Assembly (NCBI GenBank): GCA_937927885.1
Contig: CALEZJ010000578.1
Coordinates: 1 to 8,152, forward strand
Source: an uncultured Paracoccaceae bacterium
GTDB taxonomy: Bacteria > Pseudomonadota > Alphaproteobacteria > Rhodobacterales > Rhodobacteraceae
Length of the DNA: 8,152 nt
Reading direction: 5' to 3'
Of the stretch, positions 1 through 7,235 are shown piece by piece. The first letter of the stretch is position 1; the number at the start of each line of letters is the position of its first letter. Position numbers and translations under genes: made by a program. Under the pieces are notes generated by a model, which was not told where the DNA came from, ran no database searches, and worked only from the letters and a program-made list of their open reading frames with translations.

Positions 1-64
1 CCTCCAGCATGGCCAGCGCAAGGCACAGGCGGACGGGATCGGTGCTGCGGAAAAGCTCTTTCAT
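1..64 (-). CDS. DUF2007 domain protein, N-terminal fragment (cut by window edge)
   Basis: On the minus strand an ATG at 64-62 opens a frame that stays open to the window edge, 21 codons, beginning MKELFRSTDPVRLCLALAML. The opening MKELxRSTDPV followed by a hydrophobic helix is the usual start of small DUF2007 (putative prokaryotic signal-transducing) proteins, which in Rhodobacterales often lie divergent from a polyprenyl synthetase gene, as here. The molecular function of the family is not established. No strong ribosome-binding site is visible ahead of the ATG. The 74 bp between the two start codons must hold both promoters. Only a fragment is visible, so the family call leans partly on gene order. 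Confidence 0.6.
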   Translation of the reverse strand, partial: MKELFRSTDPVRLCLALAMLE

Positions 65-138
65 CGGCAAAACGATAGGGGGCGGTTGCGCAAAAGTCGA
101 TGGCATGGCAATGCGTGTCCCAGCAACGGGGTAAGGTC

Positions 139-1140
139 ATGGGTGTGCAGGAAAACGTCCAGAAACCGCTGGATCGCCTGTCGGCGGAACTGTCGTCAGA
201 CATGGCGGCGGTCAACGACCTGATCCGGCAGAAGATGGCCAGCCGCCATGCCCCCCGCATCCCCGAGGTGACGGCGCATCTGATCGAGGCCGGCGGCAAG
301 CGGCTGCGGCCGATGCTGGTTCTGGCGTCGGCGAAACTGCTGGGCTATCCCGGCCCGTATCACGTCCATCTGGCCGCCACGGTCGAGTTCATCCATACCG
401 CCACGCTGCTGCATGACGATGTGGTGGACGAAAGCCGGCAGCGGCGTGGGCGGCCGACGGCGAACCTGCTGTGGGACAACAAATCCTCGGTTCTGGTCGG
501 CGATTACCTGTTCGCCCGCAGCTTCCAGTTGATGGTCGAGCCGGGCAACATGCGGACGCTGGAAATCCTTGCCAATGCCAGCGCCACCATCGCCGAGGGC
601 GAGGTGCTGCAACTGACCGCAGCGCAGGATCTGCGCACGGATGAGGGCATCTATCTTCAGGTGGTGCGCGGCAAGACGGCGGCGCTGTTTTCTGCCGCGA
701 CCGAGGTTGGGGGCGTCATCGCCGGCGCGCCTCAGGATCAGGTGCGGGCGCTGTTCGATTATGGCGACGCTTTGGGCATCGCCTTCCAGATCGTCGATGA
801 CATTCTGGATTACGGCGGCACGACCGCGACCATCGGCAAGAATGTCGGCGACGATTTCCGCGAACGCAAGCTGACCCTGCCGGTGATCAAGGCGGTGGCG
901 GCGGCGGACGCCGGGGAACGCGCCTTCTGGCAGCGGGTGATCGAGGCCGGCGACCAGCGCGAGGGCGATCTGGAACAGGCGCTGGCGCTGCTGGCCCGGC
1001 ATGGCGCAATCGAGGCGGCGCGGGCCGATGCGCTGGCCTGGGCGGCTGTGGCGCGGAACGCGCTGGCGGTCCTGCCCGCGCATCCGATCCGCGACATGCT
1101 GTCCGATCTGGCCGATTTCGTCGTCAGCCGGGTGGCGTAA
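139..1140 (+). CDS. ispB: Long-chain trans-polyprenyl diphosphate synthase (octa-/decaprenyl type)
   Basis: This enzyme condenses isopentenyl diphosphate onto an allylic diphosphate to make the C40-C50 side chain of ubiquinone; it is cytoplasmic. With the ATG at 139 it has 333 residues, the usual family length. Both aspartate-rich Mg2+/diphosphate motifs are present, DDVVD at residues 93-97 and DDILD at 220-224, as is the substrate-binding GGKRLRP at 52-58. The first motif is preceded by FIHTATLLH and followed by RRGRPT, as in this family. An upstream in-frame ATG at 100 would add 13 residues that do not look like the family; the start at 139 has GGGG/TAAGG just before it and matches the expected N-terminus. 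In Paracoccus relatives the quinone is UQ-10, so a decaprenyl product is likely, but chain length cannot be read from the sequence with certainty. The gene is intact. An IS3 remnant begins 16 bp after its stop. Confidence 0.93.
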   Translation: MGVQENVQKPLDRLSAELSSDMAAVNDLIRQKMASRHAPRIPEVTAHLIEAGGKRLRPMLVLASAKLLGYPGPYHVHLAATVEFIHTATLLHDDVVDESRQRRGRPTANLLWDNKSSVLVGDYLFARSFQLMVEPGNMRTLEILANASATIAEGEVLQLTAAQDLRTDEGIYLQVVRGKTAALFSAATEVGGVIAGAPQDQVRALFDYGDALGIAFQIVDDILDYGGTTATIGKNVGDDFRERKLTLPVIKAVAAADAGERAFWQRVIEAGDQREGDLEQALALLARHGAIEAARADALAWAAVARNALAVLPAHPIRDMLSDLADFVVSRVA

Positions 1141-1234
1141 GCGGGTCTCGCCCACTGAGCTCCCCCCGCAAACTGGACACTGGCATGAGCTATGGTTTGC
1201 ATTCTGCTGATCTTCGACGAGAATGATATCAGAG

Positions 1235-1608
1235 ATGTCGAAACGCAAGCAGCACGCGCCTGAATTCAAGGCGAAGGTCGCGCTGGCAGCCCTAAACGGC
1301 GAGGGTTGGAGGGACCGTCGCGCCAGCGGCGCGGCGTAACCCCGAACAACGCAGCCGAGCTGGCGAGCCGGTTTGGGGTGCATGATGCGACGATGATCCA
1401 TCAATGGAGCGAGCTGAAGTCCGCCATTGGTCCGAGGACAAAGGCGAGCGCCCTGCTCGAAGGGGAGTCCGGCGTGTTCGAGCGCGGTGGCCGGAGAAAT
1501 CCCAAGATCGACGAGGAACAGGTAAAGGAGCTCCATGCCAAGATCGGGGAGTTGGCGGTGGCCAACTCTTTTTTGGAACGAAAGCTGAAGCCTTGGGGCG
1601 GGAAGTGA
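1235..1608 (+). pseudogene. IS3-family transposase OrfA (DNA-binding subunit), broken
   Basis: The start ATG at 1235 gives MSKRKQHAPEFKAKVALAAL, the normal OrfA helix-turn-helix N-terminus, but this frame ends at a TAA at 1337-1339. The rest of OrfA continues in another frame to the TGA at 1606-1608: AELASRFGVHDATMIHQW, then ALLEG, FERGG and the leucine-zipper-like tail VKELHAKIGELAVANSFLERK. Against the family pattern as I recall it, there are two stretches of extra sequence. One is at about 1300-1345 and holds the frame break. The other is SELKSAIGPRTKAS at about 1407-1450, between HQW and ALLEG. A functional OrfA cannot be made. Confidence 0.8.
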
Positions 1609-1653
1609 TGAGGCATTGGAACGCCATTGGTCCGAGAGACAATGCCGAACGGC

Positions 1654-2067
1654 ATGATCGAGCCGGACCACCCGGATCTGTCCATCGGCCAGCAGTGCAA
1701 GCTGCTGTTGATCGCGCGCTCATCCTTCTAGTGGACGCCCAAGCGTGAGATCGGGCAGAACCTCAAACTGATGCGCCGGATCGACGAGCAATTCCTGGAG
1801 ACCCCGTTCTTCGGTGTGCGCCAGATGACATGGCACCTGCGCAACGACCGCTACCTCGTCAACGAGAAGCGGATACGCCGACTGATGCGCCTCATGGGGC
1901 TGATGCCGATCTATCAGAAGCCTTACACCAGCAGGCCCGCGAAGGGGCACAAGACCTATCCATATCTGGCTCGAGAGGTCTGCGGGTGGATCGCCCGAAC
2001 CAGATCTGGTGCTCGGACATCACCTGCCTGCCCATGCGGCGTGGCTTCCTCTACCTCGTGACGATCA
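1654..2067 (+). pseudogene. IS3-family transposase OrfB (integrase, DDE) fragment, broken
   Basis: From ATG 1654 the frame reads MIEPDHPDLSIGQQCKLL..IARSSF, the usual OrfB start, then hits TAG at 1729-1731 where the family normally has a Tyr codon. It continues as LMRRIDEQFLETPFFGVRQM, IRRLMRLMGLMPIYQKPYTS and HKTYPYL. At about 1970-1980 the reading frame shifts; in the new frame RVDRPNQIWCSDITCLPMRRGFLYLV follows, containing the first catalytic Asp of the integrase core (WCSDIT). The homology ends near 2067, so the other two catalytic residues are gone. The protein is not functional. Confidence 0.82.
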
Positions 2068-2103
2068 GTTCGCCGTTCGGAAAACAGGGACAGGTTTGCT
2101 CAT
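2065..2103 (-). pseudogene. IS5-family transposase, first 12 codons only
   Basis: The minus-strand ATG at 2103-2101 gives MSKPVPVFRTAN followed by TGA at 2067-2065. IS903-like transposases begin with MSKP and an (R/K)TxNW motif shortly after; the match breaks at the Trp. The truncation coincides with the junction to the IS3 remnant. It is non-functional. Confidence 0.5.
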
Positions 2104-2170
2104 GGAGACAACCTAACTTGCTGACTCAAAAACATGAATCCGTGAACCGACGAGGTAGTGCAACAAAGCC
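2065..2170 (-). mobile_element. IS5-family (IS903-like) 5' end fragment
   Basis: Read on the minus strand, the piece starts at 2170 with GGCTTTGTTGCAC, which closely resembles the terminal inverted repeat of IS903-type IS5-family elements. About 67 bp later an ATG (2103-2101) opens MSKPVPVFRTAN, the typical N-terminus of that family's transposase. The next codon would be TGG (Trp) in the family, but here it is TGA, exactly where the IS3 sequence begins. Only about 105 bp of the element survive. The call rests on the end sequence and twelve residues recognised from memory, so the family is probable and the exact element unknown. Confidence 0.6.
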
Positions 2171-2299
2171 CTCCGGCTCGGCCTTGCCTTGAAAGCCCTC
2201 GGCAACGCTGAAATGCCTGTTTTTACTGGTATTGAAGGGTCTTTTGAAAACCTGAAAGGCGGCGCCCTCCGACACCGCCTCGATAGTCAATTCTGACAC
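2126..2299 (-). pseudogene. Small unrecognised reading frame, probably disrupted by the IS5-family end
   Basis: A minus-strand frame starts with GTG at 2299-2297, preceded by GGGG, and reads VSELTIEAVSEGAAFQVFKR and on for 43 codons up to the IS5-like terminus at 2170. It then runs through the IS end for 14 more codons (GFVALPRRFTDSCF) to a TGA at 2128-2126. The first part looks protein-like and could be the 5' end of a gene whose remainder was displaced by the insertion; the last part is a read-through into the IS. I do not recognise the family. The plus strand over the same stretch also has an open frame (LALKALGNAEMPVF.. to TGA near 2295), so neither reading is secure. Confidence 0.25.
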
Positions 2300-2429
2300 C
2301 CCATCTGGCCGGCCTGCTCAATCCTGACGCCGTACGCCCCGCCACACACTCACGCCGGGCCACCTTCCAACCCTCGGTTAAACGCGCCTATTTTCGCCAG
2401 TCCCCACACTCAAGCGGGTAATCCCACAA
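2171..2429. other. AT-richer intergenic stretch beyond the IS fragments
   Basis: Apart from the doubtful small frame above, I see no gene here. The stretch is less GC-rich than its surroundings. It carries no recognisable right IS end, RNA gene or array. On the minus strand, just after the dehydrogenase stop, a short imperfect stem (2414-2427, GCGGG/CCCAC with an ATTA-type loop) is present but is not followed by a T run, so a terminator cannot be claimed. Confidence 0.4.
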
Positions 2430-3632
<1,203 letters not shown>

Positions 3633-3644
3633 TTAAATTAAGGC

Positions 3645-3661
3645 ATGTTATTACGTAACCG
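3645..3661. promoter_or_regulatory. Zur-like operator in the divergent dehydrogenase/regulator promoter
   Basis: ATGTTATTACGTAACCG contains the imperfect dyad GTTAT-TAC-GTAAC (3647-3659). Its first ten bases, ATGTTATTAC (3645-3654), recur exactly as the reverse complement at 4811-4820, just before the zinc GTPase gene. The AT-rich half-site GTTAT/ATAAC resembles proteobacterial Zur boxes. On the minus strand the site would overlap the -35 region of the dehydrogenase promoter; an AT-rich palindrome CTTAAATTAAG (3632-3642) lies at the likely -10. Repression by zinc-loaded Zur is inferred, not shown. Confidence 0.5.
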
Positions 3662-3739
3662 AGCTTGCAGGAACCGGGCGGGGCGGTCGATTTCGGACAG
3701 GGTTCCCGATGTTCGCGCCACGGGACGGGAAAGCTGGGG

Positions 3740-4762
3740 ATGACAGCATCGCAAGGACAGGCCGCCCCCGGCAGGGAAAGCCACCGGGTCCATGTCGTCA
3801 TCTATCCCGGATTCAAGTCGATGGAGGCGGTGGGGCCGGTCAGTGTCCTCAGCTATGCCAACCGTCACCTTGCCGCGCGCGGCGATCCGCGCTTCTATGA
3901 CATCGTGCTGGCCGCGCCCAAGCCCGGCATGGTGCCCTCGGATACGCTGATCTCGCTTGATGCCGGGCCGCTGCCGGAAACCGGGCCGCTGGCGACGGTC
4001 ATGGTCGCGGGGGCGCTGGATATTCAGGCGGCGCTGGCACGGGAAAGCGGGCTGGTGGGCTGGTGCCGCAGGCGGGCGTTTCAGGCCGAACGCTTCGCGG
4101 CCTTGTGTTCCGGGTCGTTCTTCCTGGCGGCGGCGGGCCTGCTGGATCGCCGCCGCGCCGCGACGCATTGGAGCGTGGCCGACCTGTTGCAGCGCCGCTT
4201 TCCCAGGGTCCGCGTGGATGCCGATGCGATCTTCGTGCAGGACGGCAGCCTGTGGACCTCGGCCGGGGTGACGGCGGCGATCGACCTGGCGCTGGCCTTT
4301 GTTGAGCAGGATTTCGGCCGCGATCTGGCGCTGGCCGTGGCGCGCGATCTGGTGATCTATCTCAAGCGGCCCGGCGGGCAGTCGCAGTTCAGCGCCGCCC
4401 TGACCAGCCAGATGAGCGGCCCGCCGGGGATGCGCGACATCCAGTCATGGCTGCTGGCCAATCTGCACCAGCCCCTGCGCATTCCCGACATGGCGGCCCG
4501 CGCCGGAATGAGTCCGCGCAACTTCACCCGCCTGTTCACCGCCGAACTGGGCGTGACTCCGGCCAGCTATCTGGAAAGCGCGCGATGCGAGCGCGCCAGG
4601 ATGCTGCTGCTGGACAGCGATCTGCCGATGAAGACCGTGGCCTTCCGCTGCGGCTTCACCTCGGACGAACATCTGCGCAAGGCGTTCCTGCGCCGTTTCT
4701 CGCTGACGCCGCGCGACTATCGCGAACGCTTCCAGACGACGCAGACCGCCCGGCAGACCTGA
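3740..4762 (+). CDS. GlxA-family transcriptional regulator (DJ-1/PfpI-like domain + AraC HTH)
   Basis: This is a two-domain cytoplasmic regulator of 340 residues, the usual size. Residues about 14-190 form a DJ-1/PfpI (class I amidotransferase-like) sensing domain, beginning VHVVIYPGFKSMEAVGPVSV and with a nucleophile-elbow-like Cys123 in LCSGSFFLAAAGLLD, followed by THW. Residues 231-331 form an AraC-type double helix-turn-helix (IPDMAARAGMSPRNFTRLF; MKTVAFRCGFTSDEHLRKAF) ending in the signature PRDYRERF. The ATG at 3740 is chosen because GGGAAAGCTGGGG precedes it and the family similarity starts soon after; a TTG at 3665 in frame would add 25 unlikely residues. The ligand is unknown; relatives control catabolism of methylated amines, carnitine or arginine. 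The divergent dehydrogenase is its most likely target, and formaldehyde released during catabolism of methylated compounds would link the two, but that is inference. Confidence 0.85.
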   Translation: MTASQGQAAPGRESHRVHVVIYPGFKSMEAVGPVSVLSYANRHLAARGDPRFYDIVLAAPKPGMVPSDTLISLDAGPLPETGPLATVMVAGALDIQAALARESGLVGWCRRRAFQAERFAALCSGSFFLAAAGLLDRRRAATHWSVADLLQRRFPRVRVDADAIFVQDGSLWTSAGVTAAIDLALAFVEQDFGRDLALAVARDLVIYLKRPGGQSQFSAALTSQMSGPPGMRDIQSWLLANLHQPLRIPDMAARAGMSPRNFTRLFTAELGVTPASYLESARCERARMLLLDSDLPMKTVAFRCGFTSDEHLRKAFLRRFSLTPRDYRERFQTTQTARQT

Positions 4763-4796
4763 GCGCAGTTCGGCATTGCAGGCTCTGGTGCCTTTC

Positions 4797-4823
4797 GTTA
4801 TTCATGAAAAGTAATAACATTAC
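4797..4823. promoter_or_regulatory. Zur-like operator upstream of the zinc GTPase gene
   Basis: The 13-bp dyad GTAAT-AAC-ATTAC (4811-4823) is perfect in its arms, and GTTATT (4797-4802) with AATAAC (4813-4818) form a second inverted pair. The ten bases 4811-4820 are the exact reverse complement of 3645-3654 in the dehydrogenase promoter. The site ends 15 bp before the start codon, so a bound repressor would block the promoter or leader. COG0523 genes of the ZigA type are classic Zur targets, which supports the assignment. Confidence 0.6.
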
Positions 4824-4838
4824 ATTAATGAGGATGCC

Positions 4839-6062
4839 ATGCCGACCAGCCAGCTTCGGCGCGATCCGCGCCTGCCCGTCACCGTCCTGTCCGGGTTTCT
4901 GGGGGCGGGCAAGACCACGCTTCTGAACCACATCCTGAACAACCGCGACGGCCGCCAGGTCGCCGTCATCGTCAACGACATGTCCGAGGTGAATATCGAC
5001 GCCGATCTGGTCCGCGACGGCGCCGAACTGTCGCGGTCCGAGGAAAAGCTGGTCGAGATGACCAATGGCTGCATCTGCTGCACGCTGCGCGACGACCTGC
5101 TGGTCGAGGTGCGGCGGCTGGCCGGGGAAGGCCGCTTCGACTATCTGCTGATCGAGGGCACCGGTATCGCCGAACCCCTGCCCGTCGCCGCCACCTTCGA
5201 TTTCCGCGACGAGAACGGCGACAGCCTGTCGGACGTGGCGCGGCTGGACACGATGGTGACGGTCGTCGATGCGGTGAACCTGACGCAGGATTTCGCCAGC
5301 GACGATTTCATCGCCGACCGCGGGGAAAGCCTTGGCGATGAGGATGAGCGCACGCTGGTCGATCTGCTGACCGACCAGATCGAATTCGCCGATGTGGTGG
5401 TGCTGAACAAGGTCACCGAGGCCGGGCCGCAGCGCGCGGATCAGGCGCGCAGGATCGTCCGCGCGCTGAACCCCGATGCAAGGCTGATCGAGACCGATTT
5501 CAGCCGGGTCGATCCGGCGGCGATCTTCGACACCGGGCTGTTCGACTTCGACCGCGCCCATCTGCATCCGATGTGGGCGAAAGAGCTTTACGGCTTTGCC
5601 GAACACGTGCCCGAGACCGAGGAATACGGCATCTCCTCCTTCGTCTACCGCGCCCGCAAGCCGTTCCATCCGCAGAAGATCCATGATGTCCTCAACGGCG
5701 AGATGCCGGGCGTGATCCGGGCCAAGGGGCATTTCTGGATCGCCTCGCGCCCGAACTGGGCGGTGGAGTTCAGCCTGGCCGGGGTGGTGTCCTCGGTCAC
5801 GCCGCTGGGCGGCTGGTGGGCCTCGGTGCCGCGCGACCGCTGGCCGACCCATCCCGACAGCCTTGCCGAGGTCTCGAAGCATTGGCAGGAACCCTGGGGC
5901 GACCGGCGGCAGGAACTGGTCTTCATCGGCTCCGGCATGGACCGGGCCGCGATCACCGCGGCGCTGGACGGCGCGCTGGTCGATGCCCGGGACTTCACCC
6001 CGGGGGCCTGGGCGAACCTGCCCGATCCCTTCCCGCAATGGGGCCAGCGCCGGGTGGCCTGA
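4839..6062 (+). CDS. zigA: ZigA-type zinc GTPase / metallochaperone (COG0523, CobW family)
   Basis: This is a 407-residue G3E-family P-loop GTPase thought to deliver zinc to client proteins when zinc is scarce. Visible motifs are Walker [10 protein letters not shown] (residues 19-27), NDMSEVNID (46-54), the metal-binding CxCC motif NGCICCTL with C78, C80 and C81, the G-domain segment [10 protein letters not shown], and NKVTE at 190-194 in place of the usual NKxD. The C-terminal CobW_C domain follows, with [13 protein letters not shown] and [11 protein letters not shown], typical of the longer ZigA/YciC-like subgroup rather than the short cobalamin CobW. GAGGA lies 4 nt before the ATG. An AT-rich Zur-like dyad sits immediately upstream. 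The gene is about 75 bp downstream of the regulator but has its own apparent control site. No cobalamin gene is nearby, which further argues for zinc. The exact client protein cannot be read from the sequence. Confidence 0.88.
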   Translation: MPTSQLRRDPRLPVTVLSGFLGAGKTTLLNHILNNRDGRQVAVIVNDMSEVNIDADLVRDGAELSRSEEKLVEMTNGCICCTLRDDLLVEVRRLAGEGRFDYLLIEGTGIAEPLPVAATFDFRDENGDSLSDVARLDTMVTVVDAVNLTQDFASDDFIADRGESLGDEDERTLVDLLTDQIEFADVVVLNKVTEAGPQRADQARRIVRALNPDARLIETDFSRVDPAAIFDTGLFDFDRAHLHPMWAKELYGFAEHVPETEEYGISSFVYRARKPFHPQKIHDVLNGEMPGVIRAKGHFWIASRPNWAVEFSLAGVVSSVTPLGGWWASVPRDRWPTHPDSLAEVSKHWQEPWGDRRQELVFIGSGMDRAAITAALDGALVDARDFTPGAWANLPDPFPQWGQRRVA

Positions 6063-6066
6063 GGCC

Positions 6067-6095
6067 GGGGCGCAGGACGGCAGGGGGCGCAGGAC
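6067..6095 (+). repeat. Short direct repeat after zigA
   Basis: GGGGCGCAGGAC occurs at 6067-6078 and again at 6084-6095, 17 bp apart, in the first bases after the zigA stop. It looks like a small local duplication. Further on, GTCGC/GCGAC around 6106-6124 could form a short stem. No function is evident and no T run follows. Confidence 0.4.
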
Positions 6096-6157
6096 CGGCA
6101 TATCGGTCGCGGACCCCGGCGACGGATCACCACAATCTGACGGAGGATCATCGACAT

Positions 6158-6857
6158 ATGAGGAAAATAGAAACCGCACTCCCGCCGGGCGCTGATCGTG
6201 CCGGTGGTGGCCTTCGGTCTGCTCGCCCTGCTGGTCGTGTTGGGCCTGTCGCGCGATCCCTTTACCTCGGCCCATCTACGGCTTGAACCGCCCAGCTTCG
6301 CCCTGCCGCTTGGCGCGGACGGGATGGTCGACGACGTGCTGGCGCGGGTGGCGCATGGGTAGTCTCGACGATCTCGATGGCGGTGATCACCACCTTCCTT
6401 GCGATGTGCGGCGGGCTGTTGGCGGGCGCCGCGCCTGATGGCCGGACCCAGCGAGATCACCAAGGCCACGCCGCCGGTGATCGCCGGGCTGATCGTCGCC
6501 GCGCTGATGGGGCCCAGTGCCATCGGGGCGATGATCGCGGTGCTGGTCGTGGGCTGGGCGCCGCTGGCCGCCCATGTCGCGGCGCTGGTGACGCAGGCGC
6601 GGGCACAGCCGCATGTGCAGATGGCACCGCTGCTGGGCGTCGGCCCCATGCGGCTGACGCTGCTCTATATCCTGCCTGCGGTCTTCGGCCCGGTGCAGCG
6701 CCATTCGGCCCTGCGCCTGCCGGGGATCGCACTGGCGCTGGCCGAGGGGATGCCCTACCTCGAACGCGCCCTATGGGCGGTGTTCATCCCGGCGCTGACA
6801 CTGGTGCTGCTGGCCATCCTTGCGGTGTCTCTGGCCAATCTGGAACGCAGTCGCTGA
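6158..6857 (+). pseudogene. ABC transporter permease of the Opp/Dpp/Nik (DppC-like) class, degenerate
   Basis: The gene still has a good ribosome-binding site (CGGAGGA, 6141-6147) and ATG at 6158, but the reading frame changes at least three times. The start frame is soon lost; RALIVPVVAFGLLALLVVLG (first membrane helix) and ALPLGADGMVDDVLARVAHG follow in a second frame that ends at TAG 6360-6362. VSTISMAVITTFLAMCGGLL then continues in the starting frame, and ITKATPPVIAGLIVAALMGP through LAVSLANLERSR runs in the second frame again to TGA 6855-6857. The cytoplasmic EAA-like loop APLLGVGPMRLTLLYILPAV is visible. The conserved LGFLGLGxxPPxPEWGxxL block of DppC proteins, expected between ALALA and EGMPYLE (about 6740), is missing. 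No partner transporter genes are adjacent. By position it may once have belonged to a zinc, nickel or metallophore importer next to zigA; substrate is unknown. Confidence 0.75.
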
Positions 6858-6880
6858 TGCGGACTTGACCGGCCTTTCAA

Positions 6881-6922
6881 TTCGCCCTATCAATCTAACA
6901 AGTCATAGATTGATAGAGCGAA
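6881..6922. promoter_or_regulatory. Large inverted-repeat operator of the ArsR-type regulator
   Basis: TTCGCCCTATCAATCT (6881-6896) and AGATTGATAGAGCGAA (6907-6922) are inverted copies with one mismatch in 16, separated by 10 bp. The core CTATCAATCT/AGATTGATAG is perfect. The right arm ends 6 bp before the repressor start codon, covering the place where a ribosome-binding site would lie; no clear Shine-Dalgarno is otherwise visible. This fits an autoregulatory operator of the downstream ArsR protein. The arms are spaced more widely than the near-contiguous 12-2-12 SmtB-type operators. In RNA the same sequence could form a long hairpin covering the translation start. Confidence 0.75.
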
Positions 6923-6928
6923 CGCATC

Positions 6929-7219
6929 ATGGTGGACCGCCATCAGCTTGAGGAAACCGCCGCCATGTTCAAGGCGCTGGCCGATCCGGCCCGGCTGCGG
7001 ACGCTGGTCCTTCTGGCCGAACGGGAACGCAATGTCGGCGAACTGGCAAATATTGAGGGCGCCCAGATCGGCACCGTCTCGGCCCGGCTGAAGGCGCTGT
7101 TGCAGGCGCGGCTGGTCGCCCGGCGGCGCGAGGGCAAGATGGCGATCTATTCGATCTCCGATGCCCATGTGCTGAACCTGGTCGAAAACGCGATCGCCCA
7201 TATCTGCGAAGAACACTGA
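6929..7219 (+). CDS. ArsR/SmtB-family zinc-sensing repressor
   Basis: This is a 96-residue winged-helix repressor, at the short end of the family. The ATG at 6929 directly follows the inverted-repeat operator. FKALADPARLRTLVLLAE (about 14-31) is the family signature, the recognition helix lies around IGTVSARLKALLQARLV (47-63), and the wing is RRREGKMAIYSI. The alpha-5 helix carries D78-x-H80 and H91-xx-E94, the spacing of the SmtB/CzrA-type Zn(II) site (Asp-x-His, eleven residues, His-xx-Glu/His). The alpha-3 CxC motif of arsenic and cadmium sensors is absent. Zinc binding between subunits would release the DNA. The next gene begins 16 bp later, so the two form an operon, and the product of that gene is itself metal-binding. 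Cobalt or nickel sensing cannot be excluded from the same ligand set. Confidence 0.85.
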   Translation: MVDRHQLEETAAMFKALADPARLRTLVLLAERERNVGELANIEGAQIGTVSARLKALLQARLVARRREGKMAIYSISDAHVLNLVENAIAHICEEH

Positions 7220-7235
7220 ACTGAAAGGAAAAACC

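Larger units (their letters stand above)
1156..2067 (+). mobile_element. Decayed IS3-family insertion sequence, 3' end missing
   Basis: The left end begins TGAGCTCCCCCC at 1156, followed by AACTGGACAC, the style of an IS3-family terminal inverted repeat (5'-TGA end). It is followed by orfA (from 1235) and orfB (from 1654) in the normal order. The element is clearly dead: orfA has a frame break and extra sequence, orfB has an in-frame TAG at 1729-1731 and a frameshift near 1970-1980. The homology stops abruptly at about 2065-2068, after the first catalytic Asp region, so the second Asp, the Glu and the right inverted repeat are all missing. At the break it meets an IS5-family fragment in the opposite orientation. 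No target duplication can be assessed because the right end is lost. The subgroup within IS3 was not determined. Confidence 0.85.

Noticed and set aside
196..1671. Long minus-strand open frame (491 codons) across the polyprenyl synthetase and IS region
   Set aside because: It is the antisense shadow of the synthetase and orfA, has no family-like motifs and crosses the IS boundary.
2414..2427. Intrinsic terminator after the dehydrogenase
   Set aside because: The stem is short and imperfect and no T run follows on the minus strand.
3665..3739. TTG start for the GlxA-type regulator
   Set aside because: It adds 25 residues without family character and lies only 4 bp from the Zur-like site; the ATG at 3740 has a better ribosome-binding site.
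4839..6062. Cobalamin-synthesis role (CobW) for the GTPase
   Set aside because: No cob genes nearby, and the length, C-terminal half and Zur-like upstream site fit the ZigA zinc subgroup better.
4656..6275. Minus-strand open frame of 539 codons opposite zigA
   Set aside because: Shadow frame; composition is rich in His/Arg/Gln/Asp typical of antisense GC-rich coding, with no domain.
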